From an uncultured Rhodospirillales bacterium (GTDB lineage Bacteria; Pseudomonadota; Alphaproteobacteria; CACIAM-22H2): a stretch of 13,228 nt of DNA. Shown here one piece after another: positions 12,596 to 13,228 of the stretch. The notes under the pieces were generated by a model, which was not told the DNA's origin, searched no databases, and saw only the letters and a list, made by a program, of their open reading frames with translations. The DNA lies in assembly GCA_937926175.1 (NCBI GenBank), contig CALANV010000052.1, positions 1 through 13,228 of the forward strand, given 5' to 3'. How positions within the stretch are numbered: position 1 is the stretch's first letter; each line of letters opens with the position of its first letter. The translations under genes were made by a program, and so were the position numbers.

Positions 12596-12617
12596 ACCGG
12601 ATGGCCACTCATCCGGT
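12596..12617. repeat. 8-bp stem hairpin between usg and groES
   Basis: ACCGGATG (12596-12603) and CATCCGGT (12610-12617) with a 6-base loop, about midway between the divergent usg and groES promoters. It could be a binding site or an insulating hairpin; nothing more can be said. Confidence 0.4.
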
Positions 12618-12723
12618 TGGACGATTGACGATGTGAGGGGAGGAGTGGTTTGGCTGCCGGTCGTCCCTGGCGTCCGTTCGGAACGACGAAACGGGATCGG
12701 CCGCGAGGGCGCCAGGACCCGGT

Positions 12724-12752
12724 CTTGACACCCAAAATCCGCTTTTCTAAGT
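12724..12752 (+). promoter_or_regulatory. Promoter of groESL
   Basis: CTTGAC (12724-12729; TTGACA at 12725-12730) and CTAAGT (12747-12752) are 17 bases apart, a fair match to the alphaproteobacterial housekeeping consensus CTTGAC-N17-CTATAT. The CIRCE operator begins 4 bases downstream, the standard arrangement for HrcA repression. The CTTG start could also serve RpoH. Confidence 0.7.
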
Positions 12753-12755
12753 CAA

Positions 12756-12782
12756 TTAGCACTCGCTGGCGGTGAGTGCTAA
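12756..12782. promoter_or_regulatory. CIRCE element, HrcA operator
   Basis: TTAGCACTC-N9-GAGTGCTAA matches the CIRCE consensus in both 9-base arms. HrcA binds it to repress chaperonin genes and releases it on heat shock. It ends 48 bp upstream of the groES ATG. Confidence 0.98.
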
Positions 12783-12830
12783 CAAACGGGGCCGCCGCCG
12801 CGTATCCGCTCAATGAGGGAGAAATTTCCA

Positions 12831-13148
12831 ATGAAATTCAGGCCTTTGCATGATCGTGTGCTGATCCGCCGCGTCGAGGAGGACGAGAAGACTCCGGGCG
12901 GGATCATCATTCCAGACACCGCCAAGGAGAAGCCCATGCAGGGCGAGGTTCTCGCCGTTGGCCCGGGCGCTCGTAACGAGAAGGGCGAGATTGTTCCGCT
13001 CGAGGTGAAGGTCGGCGACCGCGTGCTGTTCGGCAAGTGGTCGGGGACCGAGGTCAAGATCAACGGCGAGGAACTCCTGATCATGAAGGAGTCCGACATC
13101 ATGGGAATCCTCGAGGGCGACGCCGCTTCCAAGAAGAAGGCCGCCTGA
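12831..13148 (+). CDS. groES: Co-chaperonin GroES (105 aa)
   Basis: Heptameric lid of the GroEL folding chamber. It begins MKFRPLHDRVLIRRVEEDEK, with GGIIIPDTAKEKPMQGEVLA (about 24-43) covering the mobile loop that contacts GroEL. GARNEKGEIVPLEVKVGDRVLFGKWSGTEVKINGEELLIMKESDIMGIL completes the beta-barrel. A Lys/Ala tail extends the usual 95-residue form, as in several alphaproteobacteria. The ATG at 12831 is chosen over the in-frame ATG at 12813, which sits in the Shine-Dalgarno AGGGAG. The gene is preceded by CIRCE and followed 36 bp later by groEL, so it should be heat-inducible under HrcA. Confidence 0.98.
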   Translation: MKFRPLHDRVLIRRVEEDEKTPGGIIIPDTAKEKPMQGEVLAVGPGARNEKGEIVPLEVKVGDRVLFGKWSGTEVKINGEELLIMKESDIMGILEGDAASKKKAA

Positions 13149-13184
13149 GGTCGTTCCCGCATCACGATTTTGGAGGACTGAATT

Positions 13185-13228
13185 ATGGCAGCGAAGGACG
13201 TGAGGTTCAGCGCGGAAGCGCGAGCGAA
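13185..13228 (+). CDS. groEL: Chaperonin GroEL, 5' end only
   Basis: The first 14 codons, MAAKDVRFSAEARA, match the conserved GroEL N-terminus; the gene runs off the window edge. The Shine-Dalgarno GGAGGA (13172-13177) lies 7 bases before the ATG. It is the second gene of the groESL operon. Confidence 0.95.
   Translation, partial: MAAKDVRFSAEARA

Noticed and set aside
12544..12831. Minus-strand 95-codon ORF upstream of groES
   Set aside because: It runs through the groESL promoter and CIRCE element, has no ribosome binding site and no protein-like features.

Overview
The window looks like a chromosomal segment of a GC-rich alphaproteobacterium, probably Rhodospirillales- or Rhizobiales-like. 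The grounds are a Usg-family gene (a family I know only from Alphaproteobacteria), a CIRCE-controlled groESL operon, a rhizobial coxMNOP-type oxidase cluster, and coding sequence that is GC-rich throughout. I see no phage, transposase, integron, tRNA, rRNA or CRISPR. This is recall of families plus direct reading; no search was run.

Layout. Positions 26-129 hold thirteen tandem copies of an 8-bp G-rich unit. A secreted or membrane Tim44-domain gene (397-1356, -) is divergent from an AlkB-type DNA dealkylase gene (1537-2199, +). A small exported protein gene follows (2253-2642, -). After a 533-bp gene-free stretch comes a five-gene aa3/caa3-type cytochrome oxidase operon (3176-7783, +): subunit II, subunit I, two subunit III-like proteins and a short subunit IV-like protein. 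A hairpin at 7810-7842 separates it from a minus-strand group: a DUF2189 membrane protein (7889-8707), a nitrilase-superfamily hydrolase (9013-9882) and an enamidase-like amidohydrolase (10081-11274). Two more small minus-strand genes follow, a 74-aa orphan (11650-11874) and usg (12180-12443). groES (12831-13148) and the first 44 bases of groEL (13185 to the edge) run rightward behind a perfect CIRCE operator.

Function. The cox operon encodes the full catalytic core: the CuA site on subunit II, and heme a, heme a3, CuB and both proton channels on subunit I. Its assembly genes are not in the window. The enamidase-like enzyme and the nitrilase relative are consecutive on one strand and could act on a cyclic amide, but the window does not show the substrate. 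groESL is the general chaperonin.

I found no clear new defence or mobile system. The points most worth a second look are the 8-bp repeat tract with its G-quadruplex pattern, the enamidase/nitrilase pair, the paralogous subunit III that lacks family acidic residues, the His-to-Ser change at the Mg site of subunit I, and the operator-like dyad in front of usg.
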